Shown: positions 43,654-52,099 of the stretch, one piece after another | How positions within the stretch are numbered: the first letter of the stretch is position 1 | How the letters are laid out: each line of letters opens with the position of its first letter | Assembly: GCF_004118935.1 (NCBI RefSeq) | Contig: NZ_CP035375.1 | Span: 2,418,001 to 2,482,000 of the forward strand | Source: Salinibacterium sp. UTAS2018 | GTDB taxonomy: Bacteria; Actinomycetota; Actinomycetes; Actinomycetales; Microbacteriaceae | Direction: 5' to 3' | Length of the DNA: 64,000 bases | Notes under the pieces: model-generated | Database searches by the model: none | The model's input: the letters and a program-made list of their open reading frames with translations, nothing else | What the model was told of the DNA's origin: nothing | Position numbers and translations under genes: made by a program

Positions 43654-44259
43654 GTGGTTTCGACAGAAATGCCGCGTGATCAACTCCGTGGCCGCGAAAC
43701 AAAACAGCGCGTGCTCGAGGCAGCAGCGGCTGAATTCGCCGAGTACGGCGTTGCTGGCGCGCGCATCAACCGCATCGCGGAAACCGCGAAAGCTAGCAAG
43801 GAACGTATTTATGCGTGGTTCGGCGACAAGGAAGCGCTGTTCGATCACGTGATGCAGTCCGGGCTCGATCGGCTCGCTCACGCGGTCCCGATCGATGCCG
43901 ACCTCGTGGAATATGCGGTGCGACTGCACAACTACTTCGTCAACGACCCCTCCTTGGAACGCGTTGCGATGTGGGCGTGGTTGCACGATGCCGCCACCCT
44001 GGGCTCGTTTTCCGAGGGGCGCGTTGAGGGCTACCAGCACAAGCTCGACGTAATCGCCGATGCTCAAGAGCGTGGCGTCGTCGACGCGTCGTGGAAGCCT
44101 GAAGAGCTACTGGCGCTGCTTCTTTCCGTCGCGAGCAACTGGGAACGTGCTCCGGCAGAGCTGCGCTCCATCGGATGCGCTGAGTTTGCCGACAGCGAAA
44201 AGGCCCGTTGCGACTCCGTGCGCGAAGCCGCCCGCCGCCTCGTCGAACCCCGCTCTTAG
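43654..44259 (+). CDS. TetR family regulator
   Basis: A 201-residue repressor. The N-terminal HTH is TKQRVLEAAAAEFAEYGVAG and INRIAETAKASKERIYAWFG, with KEALFDHVM closing it. The ligand domain (residues 75-200) is helical and its ligand is unknown. The GTG at 43654 follows GGAGG by 6 bases. By position and the twin palindromes it should control itself and the divergent DJ-1/CurA pair, probably responding to an electrophile (inference). Confidence 0.92.
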   Translation: MVSTEMPRDQLRGRETKQRVLEAAAAEFAEYGVAGARINRIAETAKASKERIYAWFGDKEALFDHVMQSGLDRLAHAVPIDADLVEYAVRLHNYFVNDPSLERVAMWAWLHDAATLGSFSEGRVEGYQHKLDVIADAQERGVVDASWKPEELLALLLSVASNWERAPAELRSIGCAEFADSEKARCDSVREAARRLVEPRS

Positions 44260-44385
44260 AGCCGTGGCAACGGCATCCGCGGGTGTCCGGATTCGTTCGG
44301 GATCACCGAAATCGCACGGGGGCAGTGACCACAGGGGTTGTACTAGACGCTGACGATTAGACCCGTGAGTACCGACAGGGGCGGC

Positions 44386-45105
44386 ATGAAACTACAAACC
44401 AGCGACGACAAACGAGCTATTTCCGCCATCCTCAGCGAAACGATGATGCAGGTGGATAGCCGGCTCGTTACCGCGTCGTGCGTGGCGCCCGACCTGGTCG
44501 TGACCATCGAAAGCACCGATGTCTCTCGCCTCCAGGGAATCAGCAAATTGGAGTTCGCGGCCGTCACCTCCGAACTGCGCCGGGCTCTCACGACCTATAA
44601 CGCGGACCATGACGCGATCGCACTCGAGGTCGCTGAAAAAGCGCGACACCTGACAAATGAAGATCGTGGGCGGATGCTCGCCCAGAGCCTGCTCGTCATT
44701 CTCGCGGTGGGCGGATTCTTTGTTGTCCCGGGTGCCGTCGTTTTCTCGCTCCTCGTTCTTGTCGGAACGTTTATCGCGCGGTCGCTCTGGATTGCTCGGC
44801 TCGAAGAACGCGCCGAAGCGCTATCCGAAGCTTTCGAAGGTCCGGCGGCAGTGCTGCGGGAGAAGTTGGGCACGACTCCCGCTCAGGCGCGACAGGCGAT
44901 GTGGTCGAGTGCGACAGGCCTCTGTGCGCGCGCTGACGCTCTCTACCTTGAGTCGCTCGAACCAGCGCAGCGAACGTTGGAACTTGCGACGCGTCATCAG
45001 GACGCGCAGCGCTGGGCCGATCAACGGTTCGCGCAGCACTTCGCCAGCGAGCAGTCGTCTGACGAAAGATCAGGGACCGCTGCGGGGCTCACCGTCGCGT
45101 GTTGA
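44386..45105 (+). CDS. hypothetical protein with a membrane hairpin
   Basis: A 239-residue product that I do not recognise. Residues 1-85 are soluble (MKLQTSDDKRAISAILSETM), two helices span about 95-135 (LAQSLLVILAVGGFFVVPGA and VVFSLLVLVGTFIARSLWIA), and the rest is helical and charged (ARQAMWSSATGLCARADALY). Both termini would face the cytoplasm. ATG 44386 follows AGGGG by 5 bases; the GTG at 44365 is in frame but without a ribosome site. Its 3' end overlaps the convergent HTH fusion gene by 17 bases. Confidence 0.7.
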   Translation: MKLQTSDDKRAISAILSETMMQVDSRLVTASCVAPDLVVTIESTDVSRLQGISKLEFAAVTSELRRALTTYNADHDAIALEVAEKARHLTNEDRGRMLAQSLLVILAVGGFFVVPGAVVFSLLVLVGTFIARSLWIARLEERAEALSEAFEGPAAVLREKLGTTPAQARQAMWSSATGLCARADALYLESLEPAQRTLELATRHQDAQRWADQRFAQHFASEQSSDERSGTAAGLTVAC

Positions 45106-46096
45106 GCGGCCCATCTCTGCGCCGAATGATCTCGGAGAATCCGAGCCTGCCGAGCAAGTGAATGATGGCGAGCGCCGTGTAGCCGGTGATGAGTTTGTCG
45201 GCGAGTGAGATCGAGATGTTCACCGTGAACACCGAGGTCCAGAGGCCGTCGCCGATCGCCCTTAAGGTGGAAATGAAGTCGTCACCGGCGTGACCGGCGA
45301 CCCCGCCAAAGACGAGCACCGTGATCGGAACAGCGGTGATCGTGCAGGCGAGAGCAACTAAGACATTGAGCAGCAAGAAACGTAGCCGGGTCTTATCGAG
45401 GTGCCAAAGTCGCACCCCGTAACCCCAGACGAGCGCCCCCACTACGTTGACGATCGCGTAGGCCAGCGTTGCGGGAACCGTGGAGAAAACTCCGACGACA
45501 TTGGTTGAGAGCCCGACGAGAGCCCCATGCCAGGGCCCGAGCATGATCGCGACGACCGCGGTGCCGATCATGTCCAGAAAGATGGGCAGCTCAAACCGTG
45601 AGACCACGCTGCCGCCGAAGAGGTTGAGGCCGACAGCAGCAACCATCAGCACCACGACAATAGCGAGCCGTGAATCGTGATTCGGGGCCGGTGTTAGCGG
45701 AGCGTGGGCAGTCTGCGCTTTCATTGTCGTGCGAACGGCAAGACAGCGAGCCCGCCAGGCTTCAGCGTCGACGTCGTCGTGGCCGAGGGCGACGACAATT
45801 TCGGCCACGAGCTCGGCATTGATGCGAGTTCTTCCGGTGCGGAAGATGTCGAAGACTGTTGAACGGGCAACCCGCGCGGCGGCGGGGCTCATGCCGTTTT
45901 CTTGGCGACGATGCGCGATGCGCGAGGCAAGCTCGGAGTATGACACTTCTCCGGCGGCGATCCTCAGCCGTTGCAGATCATCCGCAATCTGGTCGAGGGA
46001 GTCGGCAGGCAACGACGAGCGATCGCTCTCCATGCTCACGTCTGCCCCCAGACTCTCGACGCCCGCACAAGGCCGGTTCGATTCCGATTGTGCCAC
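45089..46096 (-). CDS. HTH domain fused to an ECF S-component-like membrane domain
   Basis: A 335-residue two-part protein. Residues about 30-125 form an XRE-like HTH of the actinobacterial type (DDLQRLRIAAGEVSYSELAS, RSTVFDIFRTGRTRINAELV). Residues 145-320 hold about six helices, with FLDMIGTAVVAIMLGPWHGA and LVGLSTNVVGVFSTVPATLA resembling the substrate-binding S subunits of ECF vitamin transporters. No ECF A or T subunit is nearby. The arrangement suggests a membrane-tethered regulator that senses a small molecule through an S fold. The start is uncertain (GTG 46096 or ATG 46033). Confidence 0.75.
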   Translation of the reverse strand: MAQSESNRPCAGVESLGADVSMESDRSSLPADSLDQIADDLQRLRIAAGEVSYSELASRIAHRRQENGMSPAAARVARSTVFDIFRTGRTRINAELVAEIVVALGHDDVDAEAWRARCLAVRTTMKAQTAHAPLTPAPNHDSRLAIVVVLMVAAVGLNLFGGSVVSRFELPIFLDMIGTAVVAIMLGPWHGALVGLSTNVVGVFSTVPATLAYAIVNVVGALVWGYGVRLWHLDKTRLRFLLLNVLVALACTITAVPITVLVFGGVAGHAGDDFISTLRAIGDGLWTSVFTVNISISLADKLITGYTALAIIHLLGRLGFSEIIRRRDGPLNTRR

Positions 46097-46140
46097 AGCG
46101 AAACCAGAGAACAGTGCGAGGTAACCCGAACTGGGTGGGG

Positions 46141-47157
46141 CTACTGGGGTGGTCGACTTGTGCTCGAACGCACGACCAAGTCGTAGCCGATCGGCGTGTT
46201 TTCGGGGATCTCGGGATGCTTTCCCGGCACCAACAGATTCATCAGAATCTCGACCGCGTGCTCGCCCTGAGCCTGCGGGTATTGGGCAACGGTTGTGAGC
46301 CCAAAGAAATCGGAGAGCTCGTGGCCGTCGATTCCGATGATGGAAATGTCTCGCGGAACGACAAGACCGAGGTCGCGCGCGGCCAGAATGCAGCCGATCG
46401 CCATCTCGTCAGACGACGCAAAGATCGCCGTCGGCCGCTGGAGGGGATTACCCAGCAGCTGCTTGGCAGCGTGGTAGCCACCCTGGATGGTGAAATCGGC
46501 GGTCGCAAAAAACTCTGGTTGTGGTTCGATTCCGGCGGCGCGCAACGCCGCTTCGTAGCCACGGCGGCGATTCGTCGGAATGTGGAACTCGAGATCGTAG
46601 TCTTCCGAACCACCGATATGAGCGATCCGAGTATGCCCCAACGACAACAGGTGACTCGTTGCCAGATTCGACACCGCATCATCATCGAGAGTGAGGGTGC
46701 GCACGCCATCAATGGGACCACCCACTCCCACGACCGGCTTATCCAACGCTTGCAGCCGTTCGACCTCAGAGGGGGAAAGTTTCAACGAGACCGTGACGAT
46801 CCCATCAATTCTCTTGCGCTGCAGAAAGACATCGAACACTGCTTCGCGCTCTTCAACGCTGCCCGCCAAGTTGTACAGCGTCACGTCGTAGCCGTGGCGC
46901 ATCAGAGACTGCTGGGCGCCCTCGACCACCGAGGTGAAGAACCACCGGGCCAAATACGGCACCATGAGGCCAACATTTTTGGTGCGACCGGAGGCGAGGC
47001 TCGATGCGCTCGACGAGACGACGTAGTCAAGCGCGGCAGCGGCATCCGCCACCTTCTCGCGAGAGGCCGCCGAAACGGGGCCATTGCCGCTCAGGGCGCG
47101 CGAGACCGTGGCAGTCGAGACGCCAGCGCGACGGGCAACATCTTCGATGCTCGCCAT
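46141..47157 (-). CDS. LacI family regulator, probable maltose regulator
   Basis: A 338-residue repressor. The HTH is MASIEDVARRAGVSTATVSR and the hinge LDYVVSSSASSLASGRTKNV. The effector domain has VGLMVPYLARWFFTSVVEGA, HTRIAHIGGSEDYDLEF and AIFASSDEMAIGCILAARDL. GAGGGG lies 6 bases before the ATG. It lies downstream of aglA on the same strand and is the nearest LacI gene to the AAGCGCTTGCA operators, so control of aglA and malEFG is inferred. Confidence 0.9.
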   Translation of the reverse strand: MASIEDVARRAGVSTATVSRALSGNGPVSAASREKVADAAAALDYVVSSSASSLASGRTKNVGLMVPYLARWFFTSVVEGAQQSLMRHGYDVTLYNLAGSVEEREAVFDVFLQRKRIDGIVTVSLKLSPSEVERLQALDKPVVGVGGPIDGVRTLTLDDDAVSNLATSHLLSLGHTRIAHIGGSEDYDLEFHIPTNRRRGYEAALRAAGIEPQPEFFATADFTIQGGYHAAKQLLGNPLQRPTAIFASSDEMAIGCILAARDLGLVVPRDISIIGIDGHELSDFFGLTTVAQYPQAQGEHAVEILMNLLVPGKHPEIPENTPIGYDLVVRSSTSRPPQ

Positions 47158-47285
47158 CGGTAACCCCTCGTCGGATGCTTGTCGTAGTGCGCCACTGGGG
47201 CGAATGGATGCCGACCCACAGTCAGCATGCTGCTGCCGATTCTAGCGACCGGCATCCGCTCGCTGCTATTCGGTACGCCGGTGGA

Positions 47286-48974
47286 CTAGCCGCGCAGCCA
47301 CACCGTGGTGTCGGCGGGCAGCTGGTTCTCGCCGAGGGGACCGCTCGCCAGCAGCACCTCGCCGGCGGGCAAAGGCACAGCGCTGTCTCCCGTGTTGGCG
47401 TACACGCGAACGTCGCCGTTGCGGAGCGCAAGCACGGCGTCGGCGCCGCTGTCGAGCCACTCGAGTTCGCCGGTCGCCAACTCGTGGGCCCGGCGAAGGG
47501 CGAGAGCGTGGCGGTACAGCGAGAGCGTCGAGTTGTCGTCGTGGCGCTGCACATCGCGAGCGAGAGTCGCCCACTCTGCGGGCTGCGGCAACCACGCGGC
47601 ATCCGAGGGGCCAAAGCCGTATGAGGGCGAATTGGCTTCCCACGGGATGGGCACGCGGCAGCCATCGCGGCCGTAACGCTCACCGTTGGTGCGGAACCAC
47701 GTCGGGTCTTGGCGAGCCTCATCGGGCAGATCGATGACCTCGGGCAGGCCGAGTTCTTCACCCTGATAGAGGTAGGTGCTGCCGGGAAGCGCGAGCATGA
47801 GGGCGGTTGCCGCTCGCGCCCGGCTCAGGCCGAGCTCGGGGATGGGCAAGCCAGCAGACTTCGGGCCGATGCCGGCGCCCTGCGGATTCTCGGCGGTAAG
47901 GGCGAGACGCGACGCGTGACGCACAACATCGTGATTCGAGAGCACCCACGTGCTGGGCGCTTCGACGGCGGAGAAGGCGCTGATCGAGGCGTCGATTACG
48001 GCGCGCAACGGTGCAGCGGCCCACGGCGTTTCGAGGTACGGAAAATTGAAGGCCTGATGCATCTCGTCGGGGCGTACCCACTTGGCCATGTCGGTCAGCG
48101 GGTCTACCCAGGCTTCAGCGGCAAGAATGCGCTCGCCGTCGTAGCTGTTGAGAATCGTGCGCCATTCGCGGTAGATCTCGTGCACGCCGTCTTGCGCCCA
48201 GAACGGTGCGCGGGATGCCGCGGGGTCGGCAGCCGTTGCGTCGCCGCCCTCTGGAGTGCCTGCTCCGCCCATGCTGCCGCCCGCGAGCGGGGGAGTCCAG
48301 TCGGGAAGGCCCTCGGCTTTGATCATGCCGTGGGCGACATCAACGCGGAAGCCGTCGACGCCACGATCGAGCCAGAACCTAAGCACGTCTTCGAACTGGC
48401 GGCGCACCCAAGGATTGTGCCAGTTGAAGTCGGGTTGGGTGCTGTCGAAGAGGTGCAGGTACCACTGGCCAGGGGTGCCGTCGGGGTTCTCGGTGCGGGT
48501 CCACGCGCGACCGCCGAAGACTGACTCCCAATTATTGGGGGGCAACTCGCCATTCTGGCCAAGACCGTCCCGGAACATATAGCGATCGCGTTCGGCGCTA
48601 CCGGGAGCGGCCGCCAGTGCTTCTTGGAACCAGCGGTGATCGCTCGAAGAATGATTGGGCACAAGATCGACGATCAGGCGCAGCCCGAGTTCGTGGGCGC
48701 GACTCGTCATCGAGTCGAAGTCGTCGAGGGTGCCGAAGAGGGGGTCGACGTCGCAGTAGTCGGCGACATCGTAGCCTGCATCGCGTTGCGGCGAGGTGTA
48801 AAAGGGCGAGAGCCACACGGCGTCGATGCCGAGTTCGGCAAGTTCAGGAAGCCGGTCGCGGATGCCGAGCAAGTCGCCCATGCCATCGCCGTTGGAGTCG
48901 GCGAAAGACCGCGGGTAGATCTGGTAAATCACTGCGGAGCGCCACCACTCGGTGCGCGGAAGAACGGAAGTCAT
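47286..48974 (-). CDS. GH13 alpha-glucosidase
   Basis: A 562-residue cytoplasmic GH13 enzyme of the oligo-1,6-glucosidase/alpha-glucosidase group. WWRSAVIYQIYPRSFADSNG opens the barrel, DLVPNHSSSDHRWF is conserved region I, the nucleophile is in DGFRVDVAHG (Asp212), the acid/base in ILAAEAWVD (Glu287) and the third acid in VLSNHDVVRHA (Asp349). An Ala/Gly-rich insert lies around 230-255. No signal peptide, so it cleaves imported maltose or maltodextrins. ATG 48974 is favoured over 48983. It diverges from malE across two operators. Confidence 0.92.
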   Translation of the reverse strand: MTSVLPRTEWWRSAVIYQIYPRSFADSNGDGMGDLLGIRDRLPELAELGIDAVWLSPFYTSPQRDAGYDVADYCDVDPLFGTLDDFDSMTSRAHELGLRLIVDLVPNHSSSDHRWFQEALAAAPGSAERDRYMFRDGLGQNGELPPNNWESVFGGRAWTRTENPDGTPGQWYLHLFDSTQPDFNWHNPWVRRQFEDVLRFWLDRGVDGFRVDVAHGMIKAEGLPDWTPPLAGGSMGGAGTPEGGDATAADPAASRAPFWAQDGVHEIYREWRTILNSYDGERILAAEAWVDPLTDMAKWVRPDEMHQAFNFPYLETPWAAAPLRAVIDASISAFSAVEAPSTWVLSNHDVVRHASRLALTAENPQGAGIGPKSAGLPIPELGLSRARAATALMLALPGSTYLYQGEELGLPEVIDLPDEARQDPTWFRTNGERYGRDGCRVPIPWEANSPSYGFGPSDAAWLPQPAEWATLARDVQRHDDNSTLSLYRHALALRRAHELATGELEWLDSGADAVLALRNGDVRVYANTGDSAVPLPAGEVLLASGPLGENQLPADTTVWLRG

Positions 48975-49008
48975 GCCTGACACCGTATCGCTAATCGACG
49001 TAAAAACT

Positions 49009-49020
49009 AAGCGCTTGCAT
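49009..49020 (-). promoter_or_regulatory. LacI-type operator in the aglA promoter
   Basis: AAGCGCTTGCAT carries the same 11-bp core as the malE operator. On the minus strand TTGCTC (49047-49042) and TTTATG (49023-49018) form an 18-base-spaced promoter whose -10 overlaps the operator. Confidence 0.65.
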
Positions 49021-49073
49021 AAACCCGGCCCTCAATTTCTCGAGCAAATCGGCGACGGCCTGAAAACTCGCGC

Positions 49074-49117
49074 TTGCCCAATCGCCCTGATGCAAGGTAT
49101 ACATGGAAGCGCTTGCA
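49074..49117 (+). promoter_or_regulatory. malE promoter with LacI-type operator
   Basis: TTGCCC (49074-49079) and TATACA (49098-49103), 18 bases apart, are followed at once by AAGCGCTTGCA (49107-49117), placing the operator over the start of transcription. The leader to the malE ATG is about 40 bases. Confidence 0.7.
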
Positions 49118-49153
49118 GTTTGCAATGCTTTCACTGACGAAAGGCAGCCACCA

Positions 49154-50386
49154 ATGAAGGTGACCAAGAGAGGACTGTGGGCCGTAGGCGCGCTCACTGT
49201 TACTGCATCCCTCGTTCTGACCGGATGCACAGCAGCATCCGATGACGCAGACAACGCCGCTGGTACCGGCGAAGCACTGACCGTCTGGGTCGATGCCGAT
49301 CGCGCAGCCGTGCTGAAAGACGCCGCCGCTGACTTCACCGCCGAGACCGGCGTCGAGGTCAAGCTCGTTCAAAAAGAGTTCGGTGACATTCGCGACCAGT
49401 TCGTCGCCCAGGTACCCACCGGTAAGGGGCCTGACGTTGTCATTGGAGCCCACGACTGGCTCGGCACCTTTGTCACCAACGGCGTCGTTGCTCCCGTTGA
49501 ACTCGGCGACAAAGCGGACGACTTCCAAGCTGTGGGCGTGACCGCCATGAGCTACGAAGGCCAGGTGTACGGCGTTCCCTACTCGATCGAGAACATCGCC
49601 CTCGTGCGCAACACTGCACTCGCGCCCAGCACGCCCGCGACCTTCGATGAGATGGTCACGATGGGTGAAGCTGCCGGCACTGAGTACCCGTTCCTCGTCG
49701 GCCTCGACCCCGAAGCCGCCGACCCGTACCACCTGTACCCGTTCCAGACCTCGTTCGGTGCGCCCGTCTTCGGCACCGATGCCGATGGAAGCTACGACTC
49801 GGACGCCCTCGAAATCGGCAACGCTGGTGGCGACGAGTTCGCTGCCTGGCTTGCCGAGCAGGGAGCTGCTGGAGTTCTCAACACGAACATCACCGGCGAC
49901 CTCGCCAAAGAGAAGTTCGTGGCCGGCGAAGCACCCTTCTACCTGACCGGACCGTGGAACGTTCCCGCCGCCGTCGAAGCAGGCATCGACGTCGCGATCG
50001 ACCCGATCCCCTCCGCTGGTGGAGAAGACGCTCAGCCGTTCGTGGGTGTTCAGGGCTTCTTCGTCAGTGCGAAGAGCGAGAATGCGCTCGCTGCGAACGA
50101 GTTCATCGTGAACTACATGGGCAGCGAAGAAGTGCAGACCGCTCTGTTCGAAGTGGGCGGACGAGCCCCCGCGCTCACCGCATCCTTCGACGCCGCCAGC
50201 GCCGACCCGATCGTTGCCGGCTTCGGCACCGTCGGTGAAAACGCTGTACCGATGCCCTCGATTCCTGCCATGGGAGCCGTGTGGGAGTTCTGGGGTGTAA
50301 CCGAAGCCGCCATCATCAACGGTGGTGACCCCGCTTCGCTCTGGCAGAAGATGTCGGGCGACATTCAGACCGCTATCGCTGGATAG
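49154..50386 (+). CDS. malE: maltose/maltodextrin ABC transporter binding lipoprotein
   Basis: A 410-residue family 1 solute-binding protein. The lipobox is SLVLTGC (lipid-anchored cysteine near residue 21), then an acidic linker and LTVWVDADRAAVLKDAAADF, GKGPDVVIGAHDWLGTF, VYGVPYSIENIALVRNTAL and APFYLTGPWNVPAAVEAGID, all typical of MalE. It is followed by a hairpin and by malF/malG homologues. ATG 49154 follows AAAGGCAG and starts directly at the signal peptide; the ATG at 49103 would lie in the promoter. Confidence 0.93.
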   Translation: MKVTKRGLWAVGALTVTASLVLTGCTAASDDADNAAGTGEALTVWVDADRAAVLKDAAADFTAETGVEVKLVQKEFGDIRDQFVAQVPTGKGPDVVIGAHDWLGTFVTNGVVAPVELGDKADDFQAVGVTAMSYEGQVYGVPYSIENIALVRNTALAPSTPATFDEMVTMGEAAGTEYPFLVGLDPEAADPYHLYPFQTSFGAPVFGTDADGSYDSDALEIGNAGGDEFAAWLAEQGAAGVLNTNITGDLAKEKFVAGEAPFYLTGPWNVPAAVEAGIDVAIDPIPSAGGEDAQPFVGVQGFFVSAKSENALAANEFIVNYMGSEEVQTALFEVGGRAPALTASFDAASADPIVAGFGTVGENAVPMPSIPAMGAVWEFWGVTEAAIINGGDPASLWQKMSGDIQTAIAG

Positions 50387-50392
50387 CGCACG

Positions 50393-50437
50393 GTGGCCGT
50401 CCGCCTGCAAGCGGGCGGCCACTTCCTTCCCCTTTTT
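50393..50437 (+). terminator. malE-malF intercistronic hairpin (attenuator)
   Basis: GTGGCCGTCCGC and GCGGGCGGCCAC pair with one mismatch around CTGCAA and are followed by the pyrimidine run TTCCTTCCCCTTTTTCTTTC. Placed 6 bases after the malE stop, it would end part of the transcripts and raise malE over malF/malG. Confidence 0.75.
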
Positions 50438-50484
50438 CTTTCTCGCTCTTAGAGCGAACCGCACGTCTTCAACGGAGAACCCTC

Positions 50485-52098
50485 GTGACGACCTCCCCCC
50501 AGACTGACCCCGGCCCCCTGCGGCAGTCAGCCCGCGCCAAGCGGGCAACCAGAATCGCGGATGCCGCCTCCGGAGGCTGGAAAGTCGTCGCCGCGAAAAT
50601 TCTGGGTCTCGGTGTCGTCGACGCGATCGCGATCTACGCGCTCTTCGTACTCGTGCGCAGCGAATCGTGGCTCGTCGCCGGGCTTGTCGTGTTTGTGACG
50701 TTGCTCGTCAACTGGATCTACTTCTCGCGTGGCAAGCTGCCCGCGAAGTACCTCGCACCAGGGCTCATTTTCCTCGCGATCTTCCAGATCTTTGTGCTGC
50801 TCTATTCGGGCTACATCGCGTTCACGAACTACGGCACCGGCCACAACTCCACGAAGGCTGACGCGGTCAACGCGTTGCTGCTCTCGTCGCAAAACCGGGT
50901 GGCCGATTCGCCCAGCTACAAGCTCACCGTTCTCGAGCAGCTCGGCGAGCTCTCCTTTCTCGTCACTGAGCCCGATGGCAGCGTGAGCATCGGTGGCAAT
51001 GAGCGTCCGCTCGAAGACGTGTCGAACGCCCGAGTCGAAGGCGGCGTTGCTGTCGGCCTCGACGGTTACACGTCGCTGGGCTTCTCCGACATTCTCGGCA
51101 AGCAAACCCAGATTGCCGCGATCAGCGTTCCCCTCTCCGACGACCCCAACGACGGAATGCTGCGCACCCCCGACGGGTCGAGCGCCTTCCTCTACACGTC
51201 GTCGCTGGAGTATGACGAGGCCGCCGGTACGATGCGCGACACGAACTCTGGCACCGTGTACTCCGACATCGGAACGGGAGCGTTCACCTCGGATGCCGGC
51301 CAAGAGCTGCTGCCGGGGTGGAAAATCGATGTCGGCTTCGACAACTTCATTCGTGCGTTCAGTGAGGACTCCATCCGGGGCCCGCTGATTAGCGTCACGA
51401 TCTGGACCTTCGCCTTCGCCTTCCTTTCGGTGTTCACCACCTTCGCGCTCGGCCTCTTCCTGGCGATCGTGTTCAACGACAAGCGGATGAAGAGCCGCAA
51501 GTATTACCGGATCATCATGATCTTGCCGTACGCCTTCCCCGGCTTTCTCTCGGCGCTGGTCTGGGCCGGCATGATGAATCAGGAGTTTGGTTTCATCAAC
51601 GTGGTGCTGCTCGGCGGGGCCGAAGTTCCGTGGCTCACGAATGAGTGGCTAGCCAAGGGCTCGGTGCTGTTCGTGAACCTGTGGCTGGGCTTCCCGTACA
51701 TGTTCTTGGTCACGACGGGCGCGCTGCAGGCGATCCCCGAAGAGCTCACCGAAGCCGCAACGGTGGATGGTGCCAAACCGTGGGCGATCTTCCGGTTCGT
51801 GAAACTGCCGCTGCTGCTCGTCTCGGTTGCCCCGCTGTTGATCTCGTCGTTCGCATTCAACTTCAACAACTTCAACCTCATCTACATGCTCACCAACGGT
51901 GGGCCACGCGATGTTTCTGCGGGGGTGAATGTGGGCGCCACGGACATCCTAATTTCGATGGTCTACAAGGTCGCCTTCGTGGGAGCCAACCGAGATTACG
52001 GTCTCGCGAGTGCCTTCGCGATCATCATCTTCCTTCTGGTGGCGGGTATTTCGATCATCAGTTTCCGTCGTACCAAGGCCCTTGAGGAGCTGAACTGA
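50485..52098 (+). CDS. maltose ABC transporter permease, MalF-like
   Basis: A 537-residue inner-membrane permease. After three N-terminal helices a large external domain (about residues 115-285) matches the P2 domain of MalF. The C-terminal permease domain carries the ATPase-contact EAA loop EELTEAATVDGAKPWAIFRF. GTG start with GGAGA 6 bases upstream. The ATPase (MalK/MsmK type) is not in this cluster and must be elsewhere. Confidence 0.92.
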   Translation: MTTSPQTDPGPLRQSARAKRATRIADAASGGWKVVAAKILGLGVVDAIAIYALFVLVRSESWLVAGLVVFVTLLVNWIYFSRGKLPAKYLAPGLIFLAIFQIFVLLYSGYIAFTNYGTGHNSTKADAVNALLLSSQNRVADSPSYKLTVLEQLGELSFLVTEPDGSVSIGGNERPLEDVSNARVEGGVAVGLDGYTSLGFSDILGKQTQIAAISVPLSDDPNDGMLRTPDGSSAFLYTSSLEYDEAAGTMRDTNSGTVYSDIGTGAFTSDAGQELLPGWKIDVGFDNFIRAFSEDSIRGPLISVTIWTFAFAFLSVFTTFALGLFLAIVFNDKRMKSRKYYRIIMILPYAFPGFLSALVWAGMMNQEFGFINVVLLGGAEVPWLTNEWLAKGSVLFVNLWLGFPYMFLVTTGALQAIPEELTEAATVDGAKPWAIFRFVKLPLLLVSVAPLLISSFAFNFNNFNLIYMLTNGGPRDVSAGVNVGATDILISMVYKVAFVGANRDYGLASAFAIIIFLLVAGISIISFRRTKALEELN

Positions 52099-52099
52099 G

